In this document: piece by piece, positions 1 to 6,076 of the stretch
Layout: every line of letters begins with the position of its first letter
How positions within the stretch are numbered: the stretch's first letter is position 1
Source of the DNA: JBOHHR01 sp050740975
Lineage (GTDB): Bacteria > Pseudomonadota > Gammaproteobacteria > JBOHHR01
Reading direction: 5' to 3'
Length of the DNA: 6,713 bases
Assembly: GCA_050740975.1 (NCBI GenBank)
Contig: JBOIEE010000345.1
Coordinates: 1 to 6,713 of the forward strand
Notes under the pieces: generated by a model
Told to the model about the DNA's origin: nothing
The model's input: only the letters and a program-made list of their open reading frames with translations
The model's database searches: none
Program-made: the position numbers and the translations under genes

Positions 1-164
1 TGCCGTGCTTGGAGTACATCGCCGTGCATGAACTGGTACATCTTTTGGAGCGGCATCACAACGACCGCTTCCGAGCGTTGATGGATCGGTTCATGCCGCA
101 ATGGCGCTTGCACCGGGATGGTCTAAATGAGACGCCGCTGGGTCATGAGCGCTCGGAACATTAA
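1..164 (+). CDS. YgjP-like (DUF45/M48-type) zinc metallopeptidase, C-terminal part
   Basis: The gene enters from the left edge; its frame begins at base 3, 53 codons are visible and the stop is TAA at 162-164. The fragment contains HELVH (codons 9-13), an HExxH zinc-binding motif. It is followed by a further His in the run HHND, where this family has its third zinc ligand (pattern HELVHLLE-x-x-H-N). Downstream come the family-like PQWRLHRDGLN and PLGHE stretches, so the C-terminus looks natural. These small putative metallopeptidases are often encoded beside hsdR in type I restriction-modification loci; their substrate is not known to me. The next bases resemble an HsdS tail, which fits that context. 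The N-terminal part lies outside the window, so intactness cannot be judged. Confidence 0.85.
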   Translation, partial: PCLEYIAVHELVHLLERHHNDRFRALMDRFMPQWRLHRDGLNETPLGHERSEH

Positions 165-260
165 TTTAACCTCCACTCGGCTGATGTCTGGCTGGCTAAA
201 GCCTACGCCCTCAAGCAAGAGATGCTGCAGGAGTTGGTGACCGGCAACACTCGGCACTGA
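165..260 (+). pseudogene. Remnant of type I restriction specificity subunit HsdS (extreme C-terminus)
   Basis: Directly after the metallopeptidase stop, in the same frame, 31 codons run to TGA (258-260) without a start codon in a sensible place. They end in ALKQEMLQELVTGNTR, close to the very conserved HsdS ending that reads roughly ALKQGMMQELLTGRTRL. Just before it, LAKAY matches the usual LaKtR/LaKaR. HsdS normally chooses the DNA target of a type I methylase/nuclease through two target-recognition domains. Here only the final coiled-coil end survives, so this is a relic left by deletion or rearrangement. The match is from memory of the family; the segment is short. Confidence 0.6.
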
Positions 261-438
261 TTGCAATGCAATCGGACCCAATAAGGTGGATGAGGGTGAC
301 TACGTCGGTGTTGATTATCTCGACCCGCGGGGCTTGCTGTAGCGGCTCACCGACCACCGCGTCCGCCCGTATGACCCGCCACACCCCCGTGAGCCCACCG
401 ACGAAGGTAAAGATTTTTGACGCCATCTCGGTTCCCAT
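211..438 (-). CDS. Small hypothetical protein overlapping the regulator stop (TAATG)
   Basis: A 75-codon frame whose ATG (438-436) shares its A with the TAA stop (440-438) of the GAF/PAS regulator, an arrangement typical of translational coupling. A second Met follows at residue 5. The first ~45 residues (MASKIFTFVGGLTGVWRVIR onward) read like ordinary protein, with a short hydrophobic stretch but no clear membrane helix or known motif. The last ~16 codons lie antisense to the HsdS remnant, so the native C-terminus may have been replaced by rearranged DNA. I do not recognise a family. It could be the start of a truncated gene that once followed the regulator, or a chance frame. Confidence 0.3.
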   Translation of the reverse strand: MGTEMASKIFTFVGGLTGVWRVIRADAVVGEPLQQAPRVEIINTDVVTLIHLIGSDCIAISAECCRSPTPAASLA

Positions 439-1418
439 TACGGATCTCCCACATCCGGGCGTCTGATCCCGAGCTTACGCATGCGATAACGCAGGGTGCT
501 GGGCTCCAGACCGAGCGCGCTGGCGGCCCCGTGCGCTCCCTCGATAACCCAATCGCGCTCTTGGTAGCGCTCCCCGGCGAGATCCACCGGCGAGATCGTG
601 GCCTCAATGGGAAACTCCTCGCGATTGGCTCTGAGCGCCGTCAGCCCCTGTGGGGCCCACATCTGCGGCGCCCTTTCGAGCAGGGGATCCAGAGCGCGCA
701 AGTAGCGGTCGAGCAATCCGCGAAAGGGCTTCGACAAGAACCGATCGAAAGGCTGCCCGATCGCCCATGCTGCCAGGCAGCCGAAGACCCTCTCGGCGGA
801 CTGGTTGAACAGGGTGATGTGGCGCGTGTTATCCACGGTGATGATCGCATCCATGGCTGAAGCCAGCACCGAGCTGAGGCGCCGCTCACTGTGCTTAATG
901 GCGCGATCGGCGGAGATGCGCTCGAGCTCGGCGCAGGCGCGGGCCGCGAAGATGTTGAACGCACGCATGGCGCGTTCGTCGAGGCGCATGGGCTTGATAT
1001 CCATCACGCCGAGGTGGCCGACGACTTGTTCGCGCTGATCTTTTAGCGGGACCGCGAGATAACTCTTGGCGCCCACCTCGGCTAACCAGCGGTATTTGGG
1101 AAAGAGGGCCGCCACCTTGTCGGGATAACATTTCATCTCCCCGGCGAGGACCAACTCACAAGGAGTGCCCTCTATGTCGTACTCGCCCGGCTCCTGGAAT
1201 TCGCCATCGGCCCAGAAGGCCAGATCGCACACGCGACGCCTGCTCTCCAGATACTCGCAGATAAAGGCATAGCGGGCGTCGAGGGCCTTTGCCAGGTGCC
1301 GAACTAACTGCCGCAGGAATTCGGTGCCGGTCGCCGAAGCCGTGCCTTGCTCTATCAAATAGAGGAAATCGTCCGTTTCAACGGCCAGGGCGTGATCGGC
1401 GATGAGTTGCTTTTGCAT
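438..1418 (-). CDS. GAF-PAS-HTH regulator lacking the sigma-54 AAA+ domain
   Basis: A 326-aa protein. Residues ~30-168 form a GAF sensor domain (RYAFICEYL... and SYLAVPLKD...GHLGVMD). A helical linker (ELERISADRAIKHSERRLSS) leads to a PAS domain at ~180-286 (DAIITVDNTRHITLFNQSAERVFG, then EEFPIEATIS). Residues ~288-320 are a Fis-type HTH (GAASALGLEPSTLRYRMRKLGIRRP), the usual C-terminus of FhlA/NtrC-class activators. Between PAS and HTH these proteins normally carry a ~240-aa AAA+ domain with GAFTGA and Walker motifs; none is present, and the first HTH_8 helix also seems missing. The frame is open, so this looks like an in-frame internal deletion near residues 284-290. Without the ATPase it could not activate sigma-54 RNA polymerase, but it might still bind DNA. 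AAGGAG (1435-1430) stands 11 nt before the ATG. Confidence 0.8.
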   Translation of the reverse strand: MQKQLIADHALAVETDDFLYLIEQGTASATGTEFLRQLVRHLAKALDARYAFICEYLESRRRVCDLAFWADGEFQEPGEYDIEGTPCELVLAGEMKCYPDKVAALFPKYRWLAEVGAKSYLAVPLKDQREQVVGHLGVMDIKPMRLDERAMRAFNIFAARACAELERISADRAIKHSERRLSSVLASAMDAIITVDNTRHITLFNQSAERVFGCLAAWAIGQPFDRFLSKPFRGLLDRYLRALDPLLERAPQMWAPQGLTALRANREEFPIEATISPVDLAGERYQERDWVIEGAHGAASALGLEPSTLRYRMRKLGIRRPDVGDP

Positions 1419-1429
1419 CCTAGGCCGTG

Positions 1430-1435
1430 CTCCTT
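1430..1435 (-). promoter_or_regulatory. Ribosome binding site of the GAF-PAS-HTH gene
   Basis: AAGGAG on the minus strand, 11 nt upstream of the ATG at 1418. It is a full Shine-Dalgarno core and supports that start. It lies between the start codon and the five-hairpin repeat. Confidence 0.6.
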
Positions 1436-1453
1436 ACGCGAGAGTGTTCAATA

Positions 1454-1606
1454 GGGCACCTCGAAAAATTCGAGGTGCCCATTCGGTACATGGATGTGCC
1501 GTCATTTTCCAATCAGGTAACTGATTGGAAAATGGAGAAAAGCCAAAATCGCATTTTGGCTTTTCGAGAGAAAAATGCGGCAGGAAGCCCATTTTTCGAA
1601 GTGCCC
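1454..1606 (-). repeat. Five-hairpin interspersed repeat, copy 1
   Basis: About 150 bp made almost wholly of consecutive hairpins. In plus coordinates they are: 1454-1480 (12-bp perfect stem, loop AAA); 1485-1500 (6 bp with one G-T pair); 1503-1534 (14-bp perfect stem, loop GTAA); 1537-1565 (13-bp perfect stem, loop CGC); 1571-1596 (AAAAATG/CATTTTT plus GGC/GCC with a bulged C). The two ends are also inverted repeats of each other: 1454-1469 against 1591-1606, 15 of 16 bases matching. CAATAG occurs immediately outside both ends (1449-1454 and 1606-1611). A second copy in the opposite orientation lies at 3866-4014, with the same order of hairpins. The element fills the gap between the regulator and the transporter gene. 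I do not recognise a named family; a MITE-like or REP/BIME-like element is the best guess. Confidence 0.85.
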
Positions 1607-1615
1607 AATAGGCTT

Positions 1616-2032
1616 CTAGGTGGCTAATAAGAGGATCCCGGCCACGACGAGCGTTACTCCGAGCACTGATTTTAGCGTGATCGGCTCCGCTAGAAAGAGC
1701 GCAGCGACGAGCACGGTTACGATCGGATAGGCGGCGGTGATCACCACCACATGAGTCACCTTCCCGGTGCTCAAGGCGAGATAGAAAAAAAGGAACCCCA
1801 AGCCCGCGATAAAACCGCTTAAGACTGCGTAGCCGGCGTCGATACCGAGCACCCGCGGGTTTATCCCGCGGGCGAACAAGGCCGCGATGATGGGAAATAC
1901 CAGTACGATCCCGCCATAGGAAAGCAGCATAAGGGCAGTCGGCTCCATCGAGCGTGAGGCGAGCTTGCCGAACGCCCCCCATAAGCCCCATAAGGTCAGG
2001 GCGGCCAAGCTGTACATGAGCCATTGTTGCAC
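1616..2032 (-). CDS. Single-domain EamA (DMT superfamily) transporter
   Basis: 138 aa with about five hydrophobic segments (residues ~4-20, 33-54, 66-88, 93-113, 120-137). Family-like stretches are LWGLWGAFGKLA near the N-terminus and AEPITLKSVLGVTLVVAGIL at the end. This equals one EamA repeat; most DMT exporters have two, but one-domain versions of ~140 aa are common and probably dimerise in the inner membrane. Substrate unknown. I chose the GTG at 2032 (VQQWLMYS...) because relatives start with a similar QxWLLYAL sequence. The frame stays open upstream to 2188, but that extension is polar and unlike the family. A G-rich stretch (GAGGGGGCGAG) lies somewhat far upstream, so the ribosome site is weak; ATG at 2017 is the alternative. 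The TAG stop is about 10 bp from the five-hairpin repeat. Confidence 0.8.
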   Translation of the reverse strand: MQQWLMYSLAALTLWGLWGAFGKLASRSMEPTALMLLSYGGIVLVFPIIAALFARGINPRVLGIDAGYAVLSGFIAGLGFLFFYLALSTGKVTHVVVITAAYPIVTVLVAALFLAEPITLKSVLGVTLVVAGILLLAT

Positions 2033-2375
2033 GGCAATAGTGTACTCGCCCCCTCGGGTGCCCCTCAAGAAGCGGAAAGCCGGGGTTTCCGTTCCGTCGG
2101 TGCTCACTCTAAAGCGAGCGCGAGCAGGAATAACCGCAAGCTTCTTTGGACCGAAACGGCACAAAGGGATCTTGAAGAACAGGGACACCGAAATAATTAT
2201 CGGCAGCGAGCGAAAATCCGTAATAGATGGCCCCGAGACGCAGCGATGGGCTCGGATCCCTTCCTTGGCACTGGTTTCCGGCCAATTTTTGGCAGGAATC
2301 GCGGGGGCAAACCTGTAGCGCTGCGACTATTGAATACTTAGAGATCATATAATATCATACCCTGCGGATTAAGCG
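2033..2375. other. 343-bp intergenic region between divergent genes
   Basis: No gene was found. It lies between the start of the EamA gene (minus) and the start of the TA module (plus), so it should hold both promoters. It contains an imperfect inverted repeat CCGGCCAA/TTGGCAGG at 2278-2296 (TTT loop, one mismatch), a weaker CCGAG/CTCGG pair around 2234-2255, and a TATAAT near the TA genes. The plus frame around 2140-2180 (KLLWTETAQRDLEEQ) faintly resembles the start of a RelE/ParE toxin but is not sustained. Confidence 0.5.
2348..2353 (+). promoter_or_regulatory. Candidate -10 box for the RHH-MazF operon
   Basis: A perfect TATAAT, 22 bp before the antitoxin ATG. No good -35 box stands at 16-18 bp; TTGAAT at 2330-2335 is too close (12 bp). 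The AT-rich flank (GATCATATAATATCAT) is loosely symmetrical, and RHH antitoxins usually repress their own promoter by binding such sites over the -10. The operator role is inference. Confidence 0.4.
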
Positions 2376-2615
2376 ATGAACAAGCGCAAAGTAGCAATTA
2401 CCATTGAGGCGCCGCTTTTGGAGCGGATTGACCGCTTGGTCGCGCAGGCCGCTTTTCCTAACCGCAGTCAAGCTATTGAGCAAGCGGTTCGGGAGCAGCT
2501 CGAGCGGTTAGAAACGGACCGCTTGGGCAAGGAATGCGCGAAATTGCATCCCGCTTTTGAGAAGGCGATAGCCGAAAAAGGTGTGCCATTGGGTCTTGAT
2601 GCATGGCCCGAATAG
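2376..2615 (+). CDS. Ribbon-helix-helix (CopG/MetJ-type) antitoxin
   Basis: 79 aa. Residues ~3-45 fit an RHH fold: a short strand KRKVAITIEAPLLERIDRLV, then a helix, the turn PNRSQAIEQAVREQL and a second helix. The C-terminal half (LGKECAKLHPAFEKAIAEKG...) is charged and would wrap the toxin. The role is to neutralise the downstream MazF-type RNase and, as a dimer on DNA, to repress the operon. It overlaps the toxin gene by 13 bp, a classical TA arrangement with translational coupling. The ribosome site is weak (GGATTAAG just upstream). Confidence 0.85.
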   Translation: MNKRKVAITIEAPLLERIDRLVAQAAFPNRSQAIEQAVREQLERLETDRLGKECAKLHPAFEKAIAEKGVPLGLDAWPE

Positions 2616-2941
2616 TCCGGGGCGAGATCCGCTGGGCGGATTTTAATCCCACGCCCGGACAAAGAAAGGCTAGCGTCATGCCCGTGCTCATCATCAGTGA
2701 GGATGTCTTTAACCAGCGCTCGGGAACCGTAATCGCGATGGCGATAACGAGTCAGCCCCAGCGCGCTGGTTTTCCGCTGACGCTGGAACTCGCCTCAAAG
2801 CGTCTGGCAAAACGGTCGTGGGTAAAAATTAGTCAAATTCGCACGCTCGCACTAGAGCGCCTCGGAAAGCGGATCGATAAGGCGTCAACCTCAGAATTAG
2901 CGCAGGTGATCGAAGGTCTCAGGGAGATCGTAGACTCCTGA
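2603..2941 (+). CDS. MazF/PemK-family endoribonuclease toxin
   Basis: 112 aa, normal family length. Family features are VRGEIRWADFNPTPG (residues 5-19), MPVLIISEDVFN (26-37), AMAITSQ (45-51, with Thr49 at the conserved active-site position) and WVKISQIRTL (73-82). Active members cut single-stranded RNA at short sequences and stop growth; the antitoxin encoded just before it blocks this. The ATG lies inside the antitoxin gene. The oddity is Met26: family members nearly always have Arg before the PVLVI strand (Arg25 in B. subtilis MazF, catalytic together with Thr48). The toxin may therefore be weak or inactive, although the gene is intact and coupled to its antitoxin. Confidence 0.88.
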   Translation: MARIVRGEIRWADFNPTPGQRKASVMPVLIISEDVFNQRSGTVIAMAITSQPQRAGFPLTLELASKRLAKRSWVKISQIRTLALERLGKRIDKASTSELAQVIEGLREIVDS

Positions 2942-3134
2942 GAGGTTGTGAAGAAATCGTAGCGAGCACGCGACGCAGCGATCGGGATGCGCAGTAGATT
3001 TATTCACAAGCTCTGAGCGGTAGCATCGCCGGTTGCACGTAGGATTGTTTTCCCCCTTGTCGCTGCGAGGTGATGTGGAAGATCGCCCCAGGGGAAACTA
3101 AATTTCAAAGGATTGTGGACCGACTTTTCCTGAG
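2942..3134. other. Convergent intergenic region between mazF-like gene and livF
   Basis: The two flanking genes point towards each other here. Nothing gene-like was seen. TTTCCCC (3049-3055) and GGGGAAA (3091-3097) are complementary, but the loop is long (~35 nt), so this is at best a weak terminator candidate. Confidence 0.4.
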
Positions 3135-3839
3135 CTATTCGCCGAGGTAGGCTTCTTTGATTCTGGGATCGGCAGCTAGCTCTTTGGAGGGGCCTTCGGT
3201 AACGATTCTGCCAGTCTCCAACACATAGGCGCGGTCGGAATGGTCCAAGGCGGCGTGCGCGTTCTGCTCGACCAGAAGGATCGTCGTTCCCTTGCTCCTT
3301 ATCTCGTCTATGGCCTGAAATATTGTATGCACAACCAGCGGGGCAAGGCCTAACGATGGCTCGTCGAGAAGGAGCAAGCGGGGCCTGGACATCAGCGCGC
3401 GTCCAAGCGCCAGCATCTGCTGCTCGCCGCCCGAGAGGGTGCCGGCTTTCTGTGACTCGCGTTCCTTCAAACGCGGAAACATCTGAAAGGTTCGATCCAT
3501 ATCGGCCGCTATTTCGCCTTTGTCGTTGTTGAGATATGCGCCCATTTGCAGGTTCTCGCGAACCGAGAGATTGGCGAATAAGCCGCGTCCTTCCGGTGAC
3601 ATCGAGATCCCGCGCGCGACTAGCTTGTGTGTCGGTCTACCGCTGATGTCTTCTCCTTCCAAAAGGACTCGTCCCCGACGTGGTTGCAGCAGACCCGTAA
3701 TGGTCCGCAGCGTAGTCGTCTTACCCGCCCCGTTGGCTCCGATCAGCGTCACTACTTCACCCGCCTCCACGTGCATTGAGATGCTGTTAAGCGCTTCGAT
3801 AGCTCCGTAGTTAACTGAAACATTTTCCAGAGTCAGCAT
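3135..3839 (-). CDS. livF: Branched-chain amino-acid ABC transporter ATP-binding protein LivF
   Basis: 234 aa, standard LivF length. Walker A is GANGAGKTT (residues 34-42), the LivF-type Q-loop region is SPEGRGLF (81-88), the ABC signature is LSGGEQQ (135-141), and Walker B is LLLLDEP (155-161). The switch region reads LLVEQNA with Gln in place of His, which is usual for LivF as opposed to LivG. It ends in the family-like IKEAYLGE. It pairs with LivG to energise import of Leu/Ile/Val (or related amides) through the LivH/LivM channel at the inner membrane. It is the last gene of the operon and lies 204 bp after livG, a gap filled by the five-hairpin repeat. No strong ribosome site is seen before the ATG. 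Confidence 0.93.
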   Translation of the reverse strand: MLTLENVSVNYGAIEALNSISMHVEAGEVVTLIGANGAGKTTTLRTITGLLQPRRGRVLLEGEDISGRPTHKLVARGISMSPEGRGLFANLSVRENLQMGAYLNNDKGEIAADMDRTFQMFPRLKERESQKAGTLSGGEQQMLALGRALMSRPRLLLLDEPSLGLAPLVVHTIFQAIDEIRSKGTTILLVEQNAHAALDHSDRAYVLETGRIVTEGPSKELAADPRIKEAYLGE

Positions 3840-3865
3840 GACACAATCCGCAATTGCTACTTATT

Positions 3866-4014
3866 GGCACTTCGAAAAATCCCATCCGTGGAATTTTTCG
3901 CATCGCAAAGCAAAAATGCGATTTTTGCGTTGCTCCATTTCTCAAACAGTTACCTATTCGAGAAATGGCCGCATATCCCTATGCTGCTGGGCACTTCGAA
4001 TTAATCGAAGTACC
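3866..4014 (+). repeat. Five-hairpin interspersed repeat, copy 2 (inside the liv operon)
   Basis: Same layout as copy 1 but in the opposite orientation: hairpins at 3873-3900 (CGAAAAAT/ATTTTTCG), 3905-3933 (13-bp stem, one mismatch, loop GCG), 3936-3967 (14-bp stem, two mismatches, loop TTAC), 3971-3984 (GCATA/TATGC) and 3990-4014 (10-bp stem, one mismatch). The ends are imperfect inverted repeats (3866-3880 against 4000-4014, 12 of 15). Compared with copy 1, at least seven stem positions changed on both sides and kept pairing. It lies between the livG stop and the livF start, so a liv transcript would contain it. No clear flanking direct repeat was seen. Confidence 0.85.
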
Positions 4015-4043
4015 GAAAATCCGCGATCGTGGATCACAGAGTT

Positions 4044-4895
4044 CTAATCTCCTAAATAAGCTTCGATTACCTTCGGATCGTTCTTGATCTCTTCAGGCAG
4101 TCCTAGCGCAATCGATTTTCCATAATCCACCACTTGTATTCTTTCGCACACGCCCATAACAACTTTCATGTTGTGTTCGACAAGCAGGATGGTCAGGCCG
4201 AATCGATCTCTTATCTGCTGGATCAATCCCATCAGATCCTCCTGTTCCGTTGGGTTCATGCCCGCAGCGGGCTCGTCCAGCAACAGCAGCTTCGGACGGG
4301 TGGCAAGCGCGCGCACGATCTCCAACCGTCGCTGCTTTCCGTAAGGCAGGCTGGTTCCGCTCTCGTCCTTGACACGGGCAAGGTCGAAGATCTCGAGCAA
4401 CTCCATGGCAAATTCTCTGTGCTCGCGCTCGTCGCGTTCGAAGCGCGGCAGCCGCAGAACAGCATCAAGCAGGTTTTGCTGCGCATGTCTATGACAGGCT
4501 GTCATGACGTTTTCCAGAACAGACATGCTGGGAAACAGCCGGATGTTCTGAAACGTGCGCGATACACCGCGGCGAGAAATCTGGTACGGCTTCAAACCAT
4601 CGATCCGCCCTTGTTGAAAGTAAATCTCGCCGGAAGTTGGATTGTATACGCCAGTAAGAAGATTGAAGATTGTCGTCTTGCCGGCGCCGTTCGGCCCGAT
4701 CAGGCCATAGATTTCCCCGTCCTGCACGCTCATATCCAGCTCGTCGACGGCGACCAGACCACCAAACCGAATCGTGCATTTGACCGTGCACAACGAGTAT
4801 TGGCCATCCGCAATCATCAGCGTACGAGCTGTTTCAGCAATAACAGGGTCTTGCTTGGTAGCCCTTGCAGGATCCTGTTCTGGAGCTTTGCTCAT
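4044..4895 (-). CDS. livG: Branched-chain amino-acid ABC transporter ATP-binding protein LivG
   Basis: 283 aa from the ATG at 4895. Walker A is GPNGAGKTT (residues 67-75), the Q-loop is RTFQN (113-117), the signature is the LivG-type LPYGKQRRLE (183-192), Walker B is LLLLDEP (203-209), and the switch His is in LLVEHNM (His241). It ends in VIEAYLGD. It is the partner ATPase of LivF. The nucleotide-binding domain starts near residue 34, so there is an extra, polar, disordered-looking ~30-residue N-terminus compared with usual LivG. The ATG at 4817 (MIADGQYSL) is a shorter alternative. The frame is open up to an ATG at 5009, but that would overlap livM by 67 bp. AGAAG upstream of 4895 is a weak ribosome site. 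It lies 47 bp after livM. Confidence 0.92.
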   Translation of the reverse strand: MSKAPEQDPARATKQDPVIAETARTLMIADGQYSLCTVKCTIRFGGLVAVDELDMSVQDGEIYGLIGPNGAGKTTIFNLLTGVYNPTSGEIYFQQGRIDGLKPYQISRRGVSRTFQNIRLFPSMSVLENVMTACHRHAQQNLLDAVLRLPRFERDEREHREFAMELLEIFDLARVKDESGTSLPYGKQRRLEIVRALATRPKLLLLDEPAAGMNPTEQEDLMGLIQQIRDRFGLTILLVEHNMKVVMGVCERIQVVDYGKSIALGLPEEIKNDPKVIEAYLGD

Positions 4896-4942
4896 TTTTC
4901 TACTTCTTTCGCTCGGATTAGGATCCAGGGGACACCTTTGTG

Positions 4943-6025
4943 CTACAACGGTTTTCGACTCCCCGATGGCTTGTCGCCCACGGGCCTGCCTGGCGCGCGT
5001 TTGAGCCACTGGATCCCCAACTCTTTTTCACCCATTACCCCCTGCGGGCGGGTTAACATAATCAGGATCAGGAGAGCGGAATAGATCACCAGCCTGTAGT
5101 CATAAAGATCACCGGGAAGTAGGCGCAGGAGCTCGGGCAGTACAGTGATTACGATCGCGCCCAGCACAGAACCGGTAATCGACCCCATCCCTCCAAGTAC
5201 AATCATGATAATGATTTCGATCGAGCGTATGAACTGAAAATCATTGGTGTGAAGAAACTGCCTGAAGTGACCAAATAAGACGCCGGCAATTCCCGCAAAG
5301 GCGGAGCTGATGACGAAGGCAATTACCTTGTAACGCGTGGTATCGATGCCCATCGCTTCAGCGGCCAGCTCGTCCTCACGTATTGAGACCAGCGCGCGCC
5401 CAATGTCGGAATGGACTATGTTGTAAACGACCACGATGGTGATAATGGCAAAACCCCCAATCCACACGAAGTCGGCATAGGGAGGTATAATCGGCCGGCC
5501 AGCCCATGGCGGGACGGCTCCCCTGAACCCGGTGGCCCCGCCAACCCGATCGATATTGAGAATAATGATGCGGATGATCTCAGCAAAACCGAGCGTGACG
5601 ATCGCAAGATAATCGCCCCGCAGGCGAAGACTTGGAATTCCCACAATCAATCCTGCAACGGCCGCGACCATCGCCCCAAAAGCAAGCACGCCGACAAAGA
5701 CCAGAGACTGAGCGGCCGTCTGACCGATTATCGCGGTCAGCCATGCTTCCACGTCCTGGGTGTAATAGACGGACAGGTAAACGGACGAGTAGGCGCCTAC
5801 CGCCATAAATCCTGCGTGCCCGATCGAGAATTGACCGGTGAATCCGGTTATCAGGTTTAGCGAGACCGCGAGAATGATGCTGATGCCGGTGAGCATCAGA
5901 ATCTCGGCGTAGTAGTAGGGCAAACCGAAACCAAAGAGGCCTTCTCTGCTCATGAAGGCGTTTGCACCGATGAGCAGGAGCACGATAACAACTGCTCCAA
6001 CGAGCCGTTTTACGTAGGGTGGCAT
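4943..6025 (-). CDS. livM: Branched-chain amino-acid ABC transporter permease LivM
   Basis: 360 aa, a polytopic inner-membrane protein with roughly 8-10 hydrophobic segments. Family stretches are NLITGFTGQFSIGHAGFMAVGAY (near residues 57-79), FAEIIRIIILN, and the cytoplasmic coupling-loop sequence SIREDELAAEAMGID, which contacts the ATPases. TRPQGVMG follows the last membrane segment. LivM forms the channel together with LivH. In the usual order livH precedes livM, but here the gene directly upstream is a toxin-antitoxin cassette, so livH must be farther away or missing. No convincing ribosome site stands before the ATG (ACAGCTTT is just upstream). Confidence 0.93.
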   Translation of the reverse strand: MPPYVKRLVGAVVIVLLLIGANAFMSREGLFGFGLPYYYAEILMLTGISIILAVSLNLITGFTGQFSIGHAGFMAVGAYSSVYLSVYYTQDVEAWLTAIIGQTAAQSLVFVGVLAFGAMVAAVAGLIVGIPSLRLRGDYLAIVTLGFAEIIRIIILNIDRVGGATGFRGAVPPWAGRPIIPPYADFVWIGGFAIITIVVVYNIVHSDIGRALVSIREDELAAEAMGIDTTRYKVIAFVISSAFAGIAGVLFGHFRQFLHTNDFQFIRSIEIIIMIVLGGMGSITGSVLGAIVITVLPELLRLLPGDLYDYRLVIYSALLILIMLTRPQGVMGEKELGIQWLKRAPGRPVGDKPSGSRKPL

Positions 6026-6076
6026 AAAGCTGTCTGATAGATGGAATGACGGGTGAACGGTGACACAGTAAGAAGA
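6026..6076. other. livM leader between the cassette junction and the livM start
   Basis: About 50 bp on the livM side of the attC crossover. No promoter or strong ribosome site was seen. If the cassette was inserted here, livM may now depend on read-through from the cassette or from farther upstream. Confidence 0.4.

Noticed and set aside
1537..1565. Perfect 13-bp hairpin read as an intrinsic terminator for the EamA gene
   Set aside because: It is one of five hairpins of the repeat, conserved in copy 2 inside an operon, and has no following T-run.
1434..2024. Long minus-strand open frame running through the repeat and the EamA gene
   Set aside because: It is out of frame with the clear transporter, and its sequence through the hairpins is just translated palindromes.
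2120..2220. Possible RelE/ParE remnant (KLLWTETAQRDLEEQ) on the plus strand
   Set aside because: Only about 12 residues look right, and neither this frame nor its neighbours continue the family pattern.
2237..2982. 11-bp direct repeat GACGCAGCGAT at 2237-2247 and 2972-2982, flanking the RHH-MazF module
   Set aside because: Several 11-mer repeats are expected by chance in 6.7 kb, and the surrounding bases do not align, so it is not evidence of an attachment site.
3049..3097. TTTCCCC/GGGGAAA inverted repeat as a terminator between convergent genes
   Set aside because: The 35-nt loop and lack of a T-run make it unconvincing; mentioned only within the intergenic entry.
4134..5084. 316-codon plus-strand open frame opposite livG
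   Set aside because: It is a shadow of livG/livM; it has no domain features, while the minus strand has all the ABC motifs.
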